DNA of 64,000 bases from Silene latifolia (Eukaryota; Streptophyta; Magnoliopsida; Caryophyllales; Caryophyllaceae): positions 18,628,969 through 18,692,968 of the forward strand of contig NC_133538.1 of NCBI RefSeq assembly GCF_048544455.1, read 5' to 3'. Under the pieces are notes generated by a model. The model ran no database searches. It worked only from the letters and a program-made list of their open reading frames with translations, and was not told the DNA's origin. The translations under genes were made by a program, and so were the position numbers. Shown here one piece after another: positions 1-10,379 of this stretch (position 1 is its first letter; every line of letters starts with the position of its first letter).

Positions 1-1802
1 CTACCCATATTACCCTAGCTTAAACACCAAGAAACACCCCTCCAAAACCCTAAAAACCCCACGAAATAGCTGATGGACAGCAGCAGCGAAACAGGGAGCC
101 CGACTGCTTGTTGCTCTCTTTTACCCTACTTTAACTCCCTATAAATACCTCCCCTCTGCCATACTTTCATTCCTCGAAGTTCTCCATACATACTACCGTC
201 ACTCACCAGCATTAATCTCCACAAACAAACCCTAGTTGCCTCTCAAAACTCTCGACTAAACCGAGACATCCAAACTGAGAAACAGTTTGTGTCTCTCTCG
301 AAATACCATTCGTTTCCCCTTCAAATCTCCATTAAAATTCGATTTTCTTGTTCCTAATTAACCATATAACATCAATCTACATCTTAGACAAAGATTCACG
401 AGCCAAATTGACCTTGAGAGTACACGAATCCCCTCGAAAAACAGAGTGTTATACACTCTGTTTTCGCGGCTTTTCCTGTCTGTCCAGTTCTGTTTGTGCT
501 CGTTTTTCGTGCCCAATAACTCAGAACGAGCGTGGTTTGTTTTAATATATTTGTTCTATTCTATTTCTAGTTTTCAAAACATCTTTTAAATCTAATTTTC
601 ACCGTGAAACGATTGAGAAATTGCAGTTTGAAAGTTGCTGTCCAGATTTACAAAAAACGTGTTTGTTGCTTTGTTCCTTCGTCGACGGCGGCCTCTCGAG
701 ATAAAATCTACGATCGATTATGACCTAAGACGGTGTCAACGATACATGTAGGTTGAGGGTGCATCAAATCCTCCTCTTCTCCCTTTTATTCCGTTCTTTT
801 TATGTTAGTTTTTTATTGTTCGTTTTTACATTGTTTATCGTTTTGCATCGTTTGATATCGTTAACTATGAAACTAGTTTAGTCTGAGTATGAGTTAAAAT
901 ACCACCATGAACACCCGCGTTGACTTGAGTCGGGAAAGAAATCCGCCACATCGGTCGGTCGTATCCCCCTTCTCATTTACATATCCTCGTGTTCAAGGTA
1001 GGACATTAATAAAACGAATTCTAACTTTGTTCCTCGCTTTTGACCCCTCGCTTGTTTCGTTCAATTCAACCTGCCCTAAGACCCTTCGCATGTTAGTTCG
1101 ACCTCTGATTGTTAACATATGACTCATTTAGACGACATTAGATCATTTTAATAACCTAATTAGACATGTTAGGGTGCTTCGACACAAGCATTAAATACGG
1201 CTAACAATTCTATAACCTAATTGAATGCATCTCTCTTTTCACCTGATTTCTCGCTAGTATAAGAGTGCGTGATTAGCACCTTATTATTAACACTTGATGA
1301 GTTAATTTAATTAGCGAACTTGACCTAATTTGACCCTTTAGGCCGTGTAGAACACTCGGTTTTAGGCGAAGCCTTCTGACCTCTTTTATCATCGATTTCT
1401 AATGTATATCCCATATCGCTTTGCAAATCTATCTAACCTAATGAACCTAACCTAGGAACTAGGGTGGCAGTGGCTTGGCCGTGGGTGTGGCCGTGTCTTT
1501 TGTCTTTGTTGCTTCTTCTTTATATCATTTGGTCATCGTTGTTTCGTATTTTGTAATTACCTTTTGTTTATCGAGTCGTTTCTTGTAATTCGTTTGTAAT
1601 TAGTTTTCTATTTGGTCGAGTCAAATGATTTACAAAAACCTTAGTCTTATTTGGTTAGATAGTTGTACTCCAATTCATGTAAGAGCGTAGTAAATCGCAT
1701 GTTGTTTAAAGCAACATGGCCCGATTTATGCTAATGCAAGCTTTGGTGTGTGACCTAATGCCTAATTCGATGAGATTAAGCAAAAGCACGCATTACGAGG
1801 AA
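1..1802 (+). mobile_element. Partial diverged Tat-type LTR
   Basis: This stretch is collinear with about 43122-44947 and 52068-53890, inside the two LTRs of the gag-only element further right. It shares the pyrimidine-rich leader after the TATA box, the 'cgagataaaatcta' segment and the 'aaagcacgcattacgagga' segment. It is clearly more diverged from them than they are from each other. The first ~700 bp of the LTR would lie left of the window. The last ~730 bp are missing: homology stops sharply after position 1802, with no LTR terminus and no primer-binding site. It is therefore a truncated or recombined LTR in plus orientation. Short reading frames inside it are not genes. Confidence 0.85.
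140..147 (+). promoter_or_regulatory. TATA box of the partial LTR
   Basis: TATAAATA follows a pyrimidine-rich stretch, at the same place as the TATA boxes of the homologous LTRs at 43250-43257 and 52195-52202. It is the likely core promoter of this LTR. Confidence 0.7.
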
Positions 1803-2110
1803 TTTTCACTATTATTTTGAAAATTGACGGTTTTAATTGCCGTCGTTGAAATTTGACGAAATAGTGATTTTGAATTTTCACTATTATTTTGAAAATTGAC
1901 GGTTTTAATTGCCGTCGTTGAAATTTGAAGGAAAATAGTGAATTTGAATTTACACTATTTGCTTTTGTATTTGAAAAATGGAGGTTTTAATCGCCGTTTG
2001 TTTGGAAATTTGAAGGAAAATAGTGAATTTTGATTTCACTATTTGTTGTTGTATTTGAAAAATGACGGTCCTTAATGTCGTAATTGAAAATTTGAAGTTT
2101 GTTATGAGAA
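1803..2110. repeat. Four imperfect tandem repeats, about 72-85 bp each
   Basis: Four units follow one another. Each opens with a 'tttcactatt'-like stretch, passes through 'ttgacggttttaat' and closes with 'gaaatttga..gaaatagtgaa'. The first two units are nearly identical and the last two more diverged. Start and end of a unit (TTCACTATT and AATAGTGAA) are inverse complements, so each unit can fold back. The array begins exactly where LTR homology ends. Confidence 0.8.
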
Positions 2111-2326
2111 ATTGGGCCAAAGCCCAAAATTTCAATGAAAGAGCAGGGAGCACCTCATTGAGGCGCGGGCAACCTGGCGAGTCAAGGGAGCTTCCCTATT
2201 TTTCTGTAAAAGACGCGAGGATGGTCCGCATATCATCCTCATTTCGTCTTCAACCTTCGACACAAACAAACCAAAAAACCGCCATTGTTGGTCTTTAGCG
2301 TGCTTCCATTCGTGCCATTATCAACA
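2111..2326 (+). promoter_or_regulatory. 5' flank of the PMD-like pseudogene
   Basis: This non-coding flank runs to the ATG at 2327. It contains an AGGCGCGGGC box at 2161-2170, followed by an 'agggagcttccct' inverted repeat. The same box type occurs upstream of the second plus-strand gene (6875) and several times in the Tat LTR (19891, 19961, 20601). I see no convincing TATA box here. Confidence 0.4.
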
Positions 2327-5300
2327 ATGTCATCTCAAGGTATGTATTTCCTCTTGAATCCATTTAAATTTGTTGGTCTTTTAGCTGAATTGAATTAGGG
2401 CGAGAATTTTGCCCTAGAAAATCGATTTGGGCGTTTTTAATTGAGCCCATTTTGAGTGAAATTGATGATTGTATTAGGTTAGAAACCTGTTTAGAAGTAT
2501 AAGGGTGCTTTTAGTTTGCATTTTGGTCCCCGTTCCCGCTCCCTATGCTCGAAAAACGTGAGTGAGGTGGAAAAACCATCTCATCTCACAATGCCAAGTT
2601 TATTTGCTCGGGTAGTGGGTCCCACTAGGTTGCATTGTAGTCGGGAAAGACCGTATTTGCCATTGTGGACCTTTGGTGGGTATTGCGGGCAAAATTGAAA
2701 TTTTTGCCTTTTGTGACGGTCTTATGTCTGACGAAATAAGCGTCTGTTTGAGCTTGAATTGAGTCAGTTTGCCTTGAAATGGACCTTATTGGTAGTTTAG
2801 GTCACTTTGAGGCGTGCTAAAATCACGTTGTCTCGTCGTGGTCGTATTTTGAATTTTTGACCGGTTTGCGCTCAAATTAGCGTAGAAATTGCCTTTTTGA
2901 GCCTGTAGAAAAATATCCCATTGTATCGGGAATGTATTTTGATTTGTTGGCGGACCTTGTATGGGTCTTGGGGTGCCGTTTTTTTGTTGTGGTTGTTTTG
3001 ACTCGTCTTTTGATTGAAAAGAAGGGCGAGTCGTTTTTTTGTGTGTTTTTTTTTGTAAATTGTTTTGGTTTGGCTGGGCCTGGGCGGGATTGTCCTTGTT
3101 TTGCTTTGCAGGTTTTTTTTGGATTTATCCATTTTACGCCGTCGTAATGCCGAAATTTCGGCTGACGTTCTTTGTTTGCAGGAGAGTGCTCGGGATAGGC
3201 TGGGTCCCTTGCTGCGACATTTGAGGAGCTATTTGGGACGGGGCCGGTTAGCACTCCGGTTAGTGCACCCGCTGCGGTAGTGGAGGACGCTTCCAAGGAG
3301 GAGGGTCCCCCCTGAGGAGCCCATTGTTGGGGCTACTGGTGTTCAGAGAGCTCAGACTGGGTCTGAGGCTGGTAGCTCTGGGAGGAGGGTTTCTACGAGG
3401 AGGCGGACTCCTCAGCCGACCAGACGGACGTTACGGAACGTCGCTAGGGTCGTTGAGATGCCTTCCATCCGTAACGTTAAGTCTCATGGTCAGAGGAGAC
3501 GGAGGGCGGAGACGGTTGAGGATGATGCAGACGTTGCGAGTTGAGAGGCTAGACGGGTTACAGCCCCTCGGGGGCTGAACCTGCGGGCGGCGCCTGCTTG
3601 GGCCGAGGGTTTGTACGGTAGCCAGTTGCTGCTTCGATTGGACAAGCACATCTCCTACCGTGCTCACGAGGGCTTGGTGAGTCATGTCACCTGATTGAAC
3701 TTTTGTCACTTTTGAAGTATCAGACCTGGATAGGTGTTCTGACGTTGTTTGTTTTTGCTTTCAGGAAATCGGCACCATGAGGACTTTCTCGGGCTTCATT
3801 ACCTGCCCGGGCATTTACGACGTTCTCCGAGCCGGGACGAGGGCGTTGATAGAGAGGTCAGCTTTTGGGCCGTTGGTAGCCGCTTGGCGGGATATTCACT
3901 GGTCTTCGATTAGGTTGAACTTGTGTCTGATCCGTGCCATGTTGGATCGGTACTGGGACACGACGTCGTCGTTCCACATGGAGTTCGGGGAGGTCGGCGT
4001 GACCTTAGAGGATTTTGCCATGATATCTAGCCTCCCTTGTGGCGAGACACCTGTCGAGTTCACAGAGACACCAGAGAGGGTGTCTTCTAGTGCGGTTACT
4101 CATCTGATCGGTACCGTTTTGCTTGAGCCTTCCGACATTACTCTGTACCTGATCGCGAGTTCGTATGTGACAGACCACATTAGAGGGAGAGTGATGGGTA
4201 CTGTTCCGGCGCCGTTGGCGAGTTCGGAGGCTGAGGCTAGAGCTGACGCGCAGGAGGTGCGGTTGTGGTACTTCTTAGGTGCCACGTACTTTGGCGACAA
4301 GGGTGAGCGCTTGTCGACCAAGGTACTTCCTCCCCTTGCTGACCTTGACACTTTGGGTCAGTTTGATTGGGTTATGCCGGCCTAGGCGAGTTTCACCCGG
4401 TACTTGCACGTGACGGTGCGCCCGGAGTCAGTGGGGGACGGTAGTGCCCCTGGTTTGGTTGGTCCCGGTCTCATCTTTGAGGTATGAGCATTTTTTGTAG
4501 TTTTGAGTTTGATTTTGATTTTGGCAATTTTTTGGAAAGATTGGCTGATTTGTGTTTGCTGTGTTTGATTACAGGCTTGGTTGTATGCTTACTTCGTCCC
4601 TATGCGTCCGGGGACTAAAGGTGATGTCCCTTCGACCTACCCTGTCGTGAGGGGTTGGACAGTGGCTCGGAAGAAGTCGATTAAGCCGACTTACGAGGAC
4701 TGCAGGCGTCGTGTGAACTCCCTTCGAGTTGCTGACGTAAGTTGTTGTTCCTTACTCCTTCTCGTTTATAGAGATAGATAGAGATAGGATTACTAGGTAG
4801 CTTAGGAAGCCTCCAGTCGATTGAGTAGCTTTATCTTGAATGCAGTTTGTTGGGTGGCCTTGGGAGCACTACACGGAGGTGCCGGCTGCTATCGGGGAGC
4901 GTCTGCGACCTCGCAGCTCCAAGCGCTTGTACTTGGAGATGGCGATCGAGCCAGTTTGGTACTTGGGCGAGCGCTTAGCCCGTCAATGCCTTACTGAGAT
5001 CTTCGTGGTACCGGTCGACCCGCCTAGGGTGTTGTTCCAGGAGTCGACCCCCGACGAGGTTGAGGAGCACCTTCACGGTCAGGGTGGTGAGGAGCTGTTG
5101 CTACGAGACGTTGACTACGAGACCTTCTGGTTGTCGAGGCTTGCCTGGTACCCGATCGAGGTATGTTTTCCTCTGTTCTTTTGTTTTCATTATCTCCTTT
5201 TATAGGAGGGTTTGTTACCTTTGATACGGACCCGAATTGCAGGGGGTTGACGCGTTGATGAGGACTCAGCCACCAGTTTTCCCGACGGAGACCAGCTTTT

Positions 5301-5966
5301 AGGGACCGGGCGGTGAGGAGCTACAGTTGCGCCTGCCAGAGCCTGCGGTTGCTGAGGTGACCGATGCTGGCATGGAGTGGAGGTTGGTCGTTCTGAGGGT
5401 GAGTTCCTGACTTAAACATTTTTCCTCATTCATGTTTTGCCTTGCATTGTATTGAAGGACCTTTTTGGCTGTAGGTGACGACCTTTATTCATCAGGCTTT
5501 GTGGCGGATGGCTAACCGCTGGAGGGCGCTTCCTGGTGACCTGGTTGCGAGGGATGCTCGGCTTTCTCAGGTACTTTTGTGTGTTGTTTTTGTGTATTTT
5601 GTGTTGTATTTTGTGTTTTTAGATCTTGATGATCTGTATTGTGTTTTGCAGGGTACCGCGGATCCGACGGAGCTTGCTCGGATCTGTGCTGAGTTGGATA
5701 CAGCCAGGTCGACGATCGAGGCCCAGGGGTTGGGGATCACCCGTCGAGACTAGGAGCTGAGGCGTCGTGAGGACGAGTTACGGAGCCGAGGCGCGGAGAT
5801 TGCTTCTCTCAGGGCTCAGCTGGCTGCAGCGGAGGAGCTTCATGTTGAGTTGGAGCGCGAGACGATGGAGAATTCTCCGGAGAAGGAGTCTGAGCAGGTG
5901 GTAGTGTCTGCGTTGGCGGCGACTCCTCGCGAGACCGAGACTGGTCCGACGGGAGACGCTGAGTAG
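2327..5966 (+). pseudogene. Plant mobile domain (PMD)-like gene, eight exons, decayed
   Basis: Exons fit 2327-2339, 3182-3676, 3765-4481, 4575-4736, 4846-5160, 5243-5398, 5475-5570 and 5652-5966, all with GT-AG introns. Introns from exon 2 onward are phase 0. The product would be about 750 residues: a basic low-complexity N-terminus, a PMD-type core (exon 3, including FGEVGVTLEDFAMISSLP), conserved-looking exons 4-6, and a charged C-terminal coiled-coil stretch. PMD proteins are plant nuclear proteins found both as host genes and in transposable elements. It is broken by TAG at 3196, one extra C in a C6 run at 3307-3312, TGA at 3542, and TAG at 4383, 5300 and 5751. It lies antisense to the Tat pol further right and may be its cargo. 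PMD membership is recognised from motif pattern only. Confidence 0.75.
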
Positions 5967-6943
5967 TTGTAGTAGCTTGTCCGTGTGTTGGACTCTTGTT
6001 TGTACATATTTACATTTTGCGTGAGGCGGTTTGTATATATGTGTTTTTGGATTGTGGTTCATTTTGTGATTTTTTGGCTCTTTTGCGTTGTGTTTCAAAG
6101 GATCGTTGTCGGCTGTCAATTCCCCTTTTGCTTTGCATCAGTTCCAGCATCGTTAGTGTAGAAAACAGGCAACAGGTAGCACGTATGCGTAAACGTAAAC
6201 ACGTAAAAAGCATTTGATTGAAAACAAAGATTAACCACGATGCCACCAAGTTAAAAATTGAAATTTGAAATTTGAAATGAATTTTGAAAATTCCGCGACA
6301 AGTCGTCACGTTTGGACTCCGAACGGAATTGATTTGAAAATTTGAGCAATTAACTCGTGTCGTGAATTAAATTGCATCGAAATTATTGAAATTTATTTGT
6401 GACTCGAAAAATTCAAACTCAAACCGTCAGGGAAGAATTTTAGAAAAGATTTTTACGAGTAAATTTGATTTGGTTTTTGTGAGGTCAAGACTCGAATTTG
6501 TGAGCGCTTGAATTTTGAGGAAAACTGATGTCGTGTTATCAATTATCGATTTTATTTTTTCTGCAAAATTGCGAAAAAGCGAAAAAATTTTCGGAATTTC
6601 GACTGACATGGAAACGATCCATCGCGGATCGGGGCGACTAGCCCTTCCCCCCTTAAAAAAAGAAAGAAAAATCCGTATGTTTAAAGCTGCGTCATGGAAA
6701 CCGTGTCAGATTTCGTAAAACGCGAAAACAAGGAAATGTGAGTGTGAGGAAACACAAAATGTCCTGGATCATCCCGAAGAGGCACGAGCGCTCTGGCGGG
6801 AGGTTTGAGGTGTCAGGAGAAAACACAACTTGAAAGAGACAAGTCAAAGCGGGAATCCTGGGAGAAGGCCTAAAGAGGCGCGAGCGGCCTGGAGATGGGA
6901 GACAGCTCTCCCCTTTTTCAGAAAAACGCGGTGATTGTTTTTG
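5967..6943. other. Non-coding spacer between the two plus-strand genes
   Basis: It holds the 3' flank of the PMD-like gene, then AT-rich DNA with runs of 'gaaatttgaaat' (6240-6300). Two GC-rich boxes follow, GGCACGAGCG (6781) and AGGCGCGAGC (6876), the latter with a 'gggag...ctcccc' inverted repeat. No coding sequence is seen. Confidence 0.6.
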
Positions 6944-6951
6944 TATAAATA
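6944..6951 (+). promoter_or_regulatory. TATA box of the second plus-strand gene
   Basis: TATAAATA lies about 65 bp before the ATG at 7016 and about 60 bp after the AGGCGCGAGC box. The spacing suits a class II core promoter for the following reading frame. Confidence 0.55.
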
Positions 6952-7015
6952 GTGATGTTTGCGCTTCATTGTTTCATCATCCGAAACACAAAAACATCTC
7001 TATCAACTTATTTTC

Positions 7016-8395
7016 ATGGGAGTTGGTCAATTGTTGGTGCTCCGTCAAGTCAAGGTGCAATCCTCATTTCTCGAAGCATGTTCTTGGTTTTGGGATTCCA
7101 AACACCATGTTTTCGTTTTCCCGAAAGGTGAAATTTGTCCTCTTGCCGAAGAAGTTGGAGCCATTGGTGGGTGGCCGGGTTGTGTTCCGGTGCTTCCTCC
7201 GACCCGGTTGTGCTACAAGGAGAAATTCCGTTCAATGTTGGGCTTGTGGACAAGTCAAGTCAACTTCCTTCTTGCTCCGCACGGTGTGGACATGTTGGCT
7301 CTTATCAACATCTTTTCAAACCGATTAGACACCAATGTTTTGGAGGTGGCTAGGAGAAGGGCTCTTGCCTTTTGCCTTATCCATGTGTACCTCTTTGTTG
7401 ATGCTTTGAAGGAGGGGCCGAAATGCTATGGTAGCATGACCCTTGTTCATGTGGTTGAGCAAATGGAGCATGGTAGAGATCCATCATGGTTGGTGCTTGG
7501 CGAGATCATCCAAGCTTTAGACAAGGAAGGCTCTTGTGGAGAGGCTCCTTCATTTGGGTCCCCAAGGATCCTCCAAGTGTAGCTATTGGAGAGGCTAAGG
7601 TATGTAGAGCCTCCGGTTGATTCTTCTTCTTATTCCTTCCATCACCTTACTACGAGTAAGAAGTTGTACCCGGATAGCTTTTCTTCCACCGAGGCTTATT
7701 GGGCTGCAAGATTGGCGGAGGAGGGTGGTCCTCACATCAGTTGGGTGGTGCCATGGTGGCACTTAAGGTCCTTCACGGGGTTGCCCGCGTCGGGTGCTAG
7801 TCCTCGTTCTTTGATGGTGGTGGGTTTGAAGGTTGCTTCCTTCATCTATCCCGAAAGGCTCATGAGGCAAATGGGGCGTCAACAAAAGGTGCCCGCTCAA
7901 GATACCCTTGTCTAAGAGAATGTTTTCCGGAACTACGAGCTTGTGGAGGTCTTTAAAAGATGGTGGGCCACTCGGCCGCTTTGGGAGGTACCAGACCCTG
8001 TTGCCACGACATGGGTGACTCCCGCTTATGTCAAGTGGTCAGGAGCTTCGTCCTTGGAAGAGAGGTCCAAATTCCGTAAGGACGAGGCTGTCGACTTGAA
8101 GTATCGAGAGATTGGCAAGGCCAACCGTGCCTTCTTTGAGGATTATGTTGATGGAGCTAGCCCCGATGTGATGAGACCACCAAAGAGGAGAAGCTCGGGT
8201 CCCAAAAATGTGGTGGGCCGTGCATGGGCTCGTTTCGGACCGAACATGGGGTCTTCCACTAGACCGGAGGCCATTGCCATTGTAGATCCGTTGAGGATCC
8301 ATTCTGAAGAGGAAATCCATACTAGGCGGGCCAACAAGAAGAACAAGGGGAAGATGTACCCCGAGGGAAAAGGCAAGGGTAGAATGGAAGAGTGA
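7016..8395 (+). pseudogene. Retroelement-associated ORF, PMD/DUF7745-like, two stops
   Basis: One frame of about 460 codons runs from ATG 7016 to TGA 8395. It is interrupted only by TAG at 7580-7582 and TAA at 7913-7915, so it decayed by point changes alone. The N-terminal part (SWFWDSKHHVFVFPKGE, then CPLAEEVGAIGG) has the layout of plant mobile domain and DUF7745-type proteins: a Trp-rich opening, an FxFPxGE-like strand and an 'xxxEEVxAIxG' helix. The C-terminus is Lys-rich (RRANKKNKGKMYPEGKGKG) and could be a nuclear-localisation tail. It has its own TATA box and lies antisense, downstream of the Tat integrase. Tat-lineage elements are known to carry extra frames there. Family assignment is tentative and the function unknown. 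Confidence 0.6.
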
Positions 8396-8837
8396 AGACC
8401 TCCATTACCCCCTTTATTATTATGTTGTATTATTGTTGTGAGTTTTTATTATTTTGTACTAGCTATGTTTTGTGTGTTATGTGCTAGTTTTATTATGTGA
8501 GGTGTTTTAGTCGACACCTTAGCTTTGACAAGTTGTAGACTCGTCGAGCTTTTATTTGTTGTTGGAATTGTAATCCCTCCCATTATTAATTAAATAAGAG
8601 GATTGCGTGTGTCAAAAATTGTGAACGCTTGTTTCTTCCATCCATTTTGTAAAGGCAATTCGATTTGAATCGTCCTAAACGTTTGCACCTGGGAAAGTGG
8701 TATTTTTTGGGAGGAAGGGAGAAAGGCTTATTTTTGGTATTTTTTGTGGGAAAAAGAGAATGTTGTTCCCTTTTCTTTTCTTTTTTATGGGGATGTTTTT
8801 TTATATGTGGGTTTTTTTTTTTTTTATTATGGGGATG
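8396..8837. other. 3' flank of the second plus-strand gene
   Basis: T-rich DNA follows the stop codon, with 'aattaaataag' near 8588 as a possible polyadenylation signal and T runs at 8760-8825. No gene is seen. Confidence 0.5.
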
Positions 8838-9040
8838 GTTGTATCCTTCCTGTGTAGGAAAGGACTGCCTACGTATCCACTTGGAGAGGTGAAATCAAAC
8901 CATGATCGTAGTTCGAAATGTTCTGTAAATTTGATTGGGTTTTGTGGTTGTATCTCTCATGCATAAGAGGGACTGCCTACGTATCCACCTGAAGAGCTGA
9001 AATCAAACCATGCTCGTAGTTCAGGGTGTTTTTGTGAATT
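8838..9040 (-). ncRNA. Two copies of a structured RNA motif ending in TACGTAGGCA
   Basis: Two units about 109 bp apart each read, on the minus (Tat sense) strand, GAACTACG, a spacer, GGTTTGATT, a small hairpin, then ATACGTAGGCAGTCC. CTACG pairs with CGTAG (8907-8911 with 8869-8873; 9015-9019 with 8977-8981). The inner hairpin of the left copy is TTCAC/GTGGA with one U-G pair; in the right copy only four of five pairs hold. They lie just 3' of the Tat integrase. Homologous motifs occur at 49495-49542 and 51078-51123 in the gag-only element. The role is unknown; calling it a structured RNA element is inference from the pairing. Confidence 0.55.
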
Positions 9041-9225
9041 TGTTTTAGTGCAAATGTATGTTGCCTTTGACAGATTAAAGGACATTCGAAACGGGTAAGG
9101 TGCCGCAACTTAGACTCGATAAAACATGCAATTTCAAATCAGAACGCGTTGAGGAACTTGACTTGAAAAAGGGTTAAGGTGAACGCTAATTGTAAAACTA
9201 GGCTGAGGTCGTTGGTTGCTATGGT

Positions 9226-10376
9226 TCAAGGGTAGTATTTCTTGAGTTGGTCTAGGTTGGTCGGGTTTGTGAAATCCTCCCAGTCTAGGTCACTTAGTCT
9301 CACTCCGTCCCCCGAAAATATTTTCTTGACCAGGTATGGCCCGACCCAGTTGGGTTTGAATTTTCCCCTCGGATCGACGGGTAGCGGTGCTCGGACCGAC
9401 TTGAGGACCAAGTCGTCCTCCTTAATGTTCCTGGGGTTGACCTTCTTATTGAATTTACATTTTATACGTTGTTATATAGCTGGACGTTGTGCAAGGCGTT
9501 GGGTCGCCGCTCGTCTAGAAGAGTGAGTTGCTCGTACCTTTGAGGGGTCCATTCCGCCTCAGGAACTTGACTCTCTAACAGGATACGTGGAGAAGGGACC
9601 TCTAACTCTACCGGTTGAACCGCCTCCATGCTGTATGCTAGGTAGAAGGGTGTGGCGCCTGTCGGTGTTCGAATGGAGGTTCGGTATCCCCAGAGTGCGA
9701 ATGGGAGTTTGCTCGGCCAATCGCGGTAGTTGTCCTGCATTTTCTTGATAATGGTGACAAGAGTTTTGTTAGCTGCCTCCACCACTCCGTTAGTTTTGGG
9801 ATGGTAAGGGGATGATCGATGTCGTTTGATCTTGTATTTGTTCAGCAAGGCCTGAGTTTCCGCCCGGAAGTGAGAGCCTTGATCGCTGATGATTTCATGG
9901 GGTACCCCATATCTGCAGATGATGTTGTTTTGGATGAACTTGGCCACTTGTTTGGCGGTCAGGACTGCATATGACTGCGCTTCTACCCATTTGGTGAAAT
10001 ATTCGATGGCGACGAGGACGAAACAATGCCCCTTGGTGCCTACCGGGTTAACTTTCCCGATGATCTCGATGCCCCAGGTCGAGAAAGGCCAGGGTGATGT
10101 CATGGTGTATAAAAGGGATGGTGGTATGTGATGTATGTTGGCGAAGATTTGCAATTGTGGCAATGTTTGACGTAGTTATGGCAATCGACTTTTATGGTGG
10201 TCCAGTACTAACCTAGCCGCATGATTTTTCGGCTAAGCATCATTGTCCTCATGTGAGGGCCACATTCTCCGTCGTGGACTTCTCCCATAACTTTTTTTGC
10301 TTCGTGATGATCAATGCAAAGGAGGAGAATCCCTTGGGGTGTTCTTTTGTATAATTGATTTTGGTTTATCACGAAT
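9226..10376 (-). pseudogene. Integrase of the Tat element
   Basis: The zinc-binding part (HxxxxH...CHNC) is readable from about 10320 to 10140, with a stop after KIMRLG. The catalytic core is in another frame (10163-9462), so a frameshift separates them. In that frame the first acidic residue of the DDE triad is Glu (WGIEIIG, residue 33, where Asp is expected). The other two are present: D94 in SDQGSHF and E129 in TNGVVEAANK. The C-terminal GPYLVKKIFSGDGVRL module lies in a further frame (9411-9226). The protein would insert the cDNA; this copy cannot be functional. CACTA insertion next to its N-terminus separates it from the RNase H. Confidence 0.85.
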
Positions 10377-10379
10377 TGT

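Noticed and set aside
2872..3296. Minus-strand frames of 86 and 139 codons
   Set aside because: They overlap intron 1 and exon 2 of the PMD-like gene, are low in complexity and show no domain.
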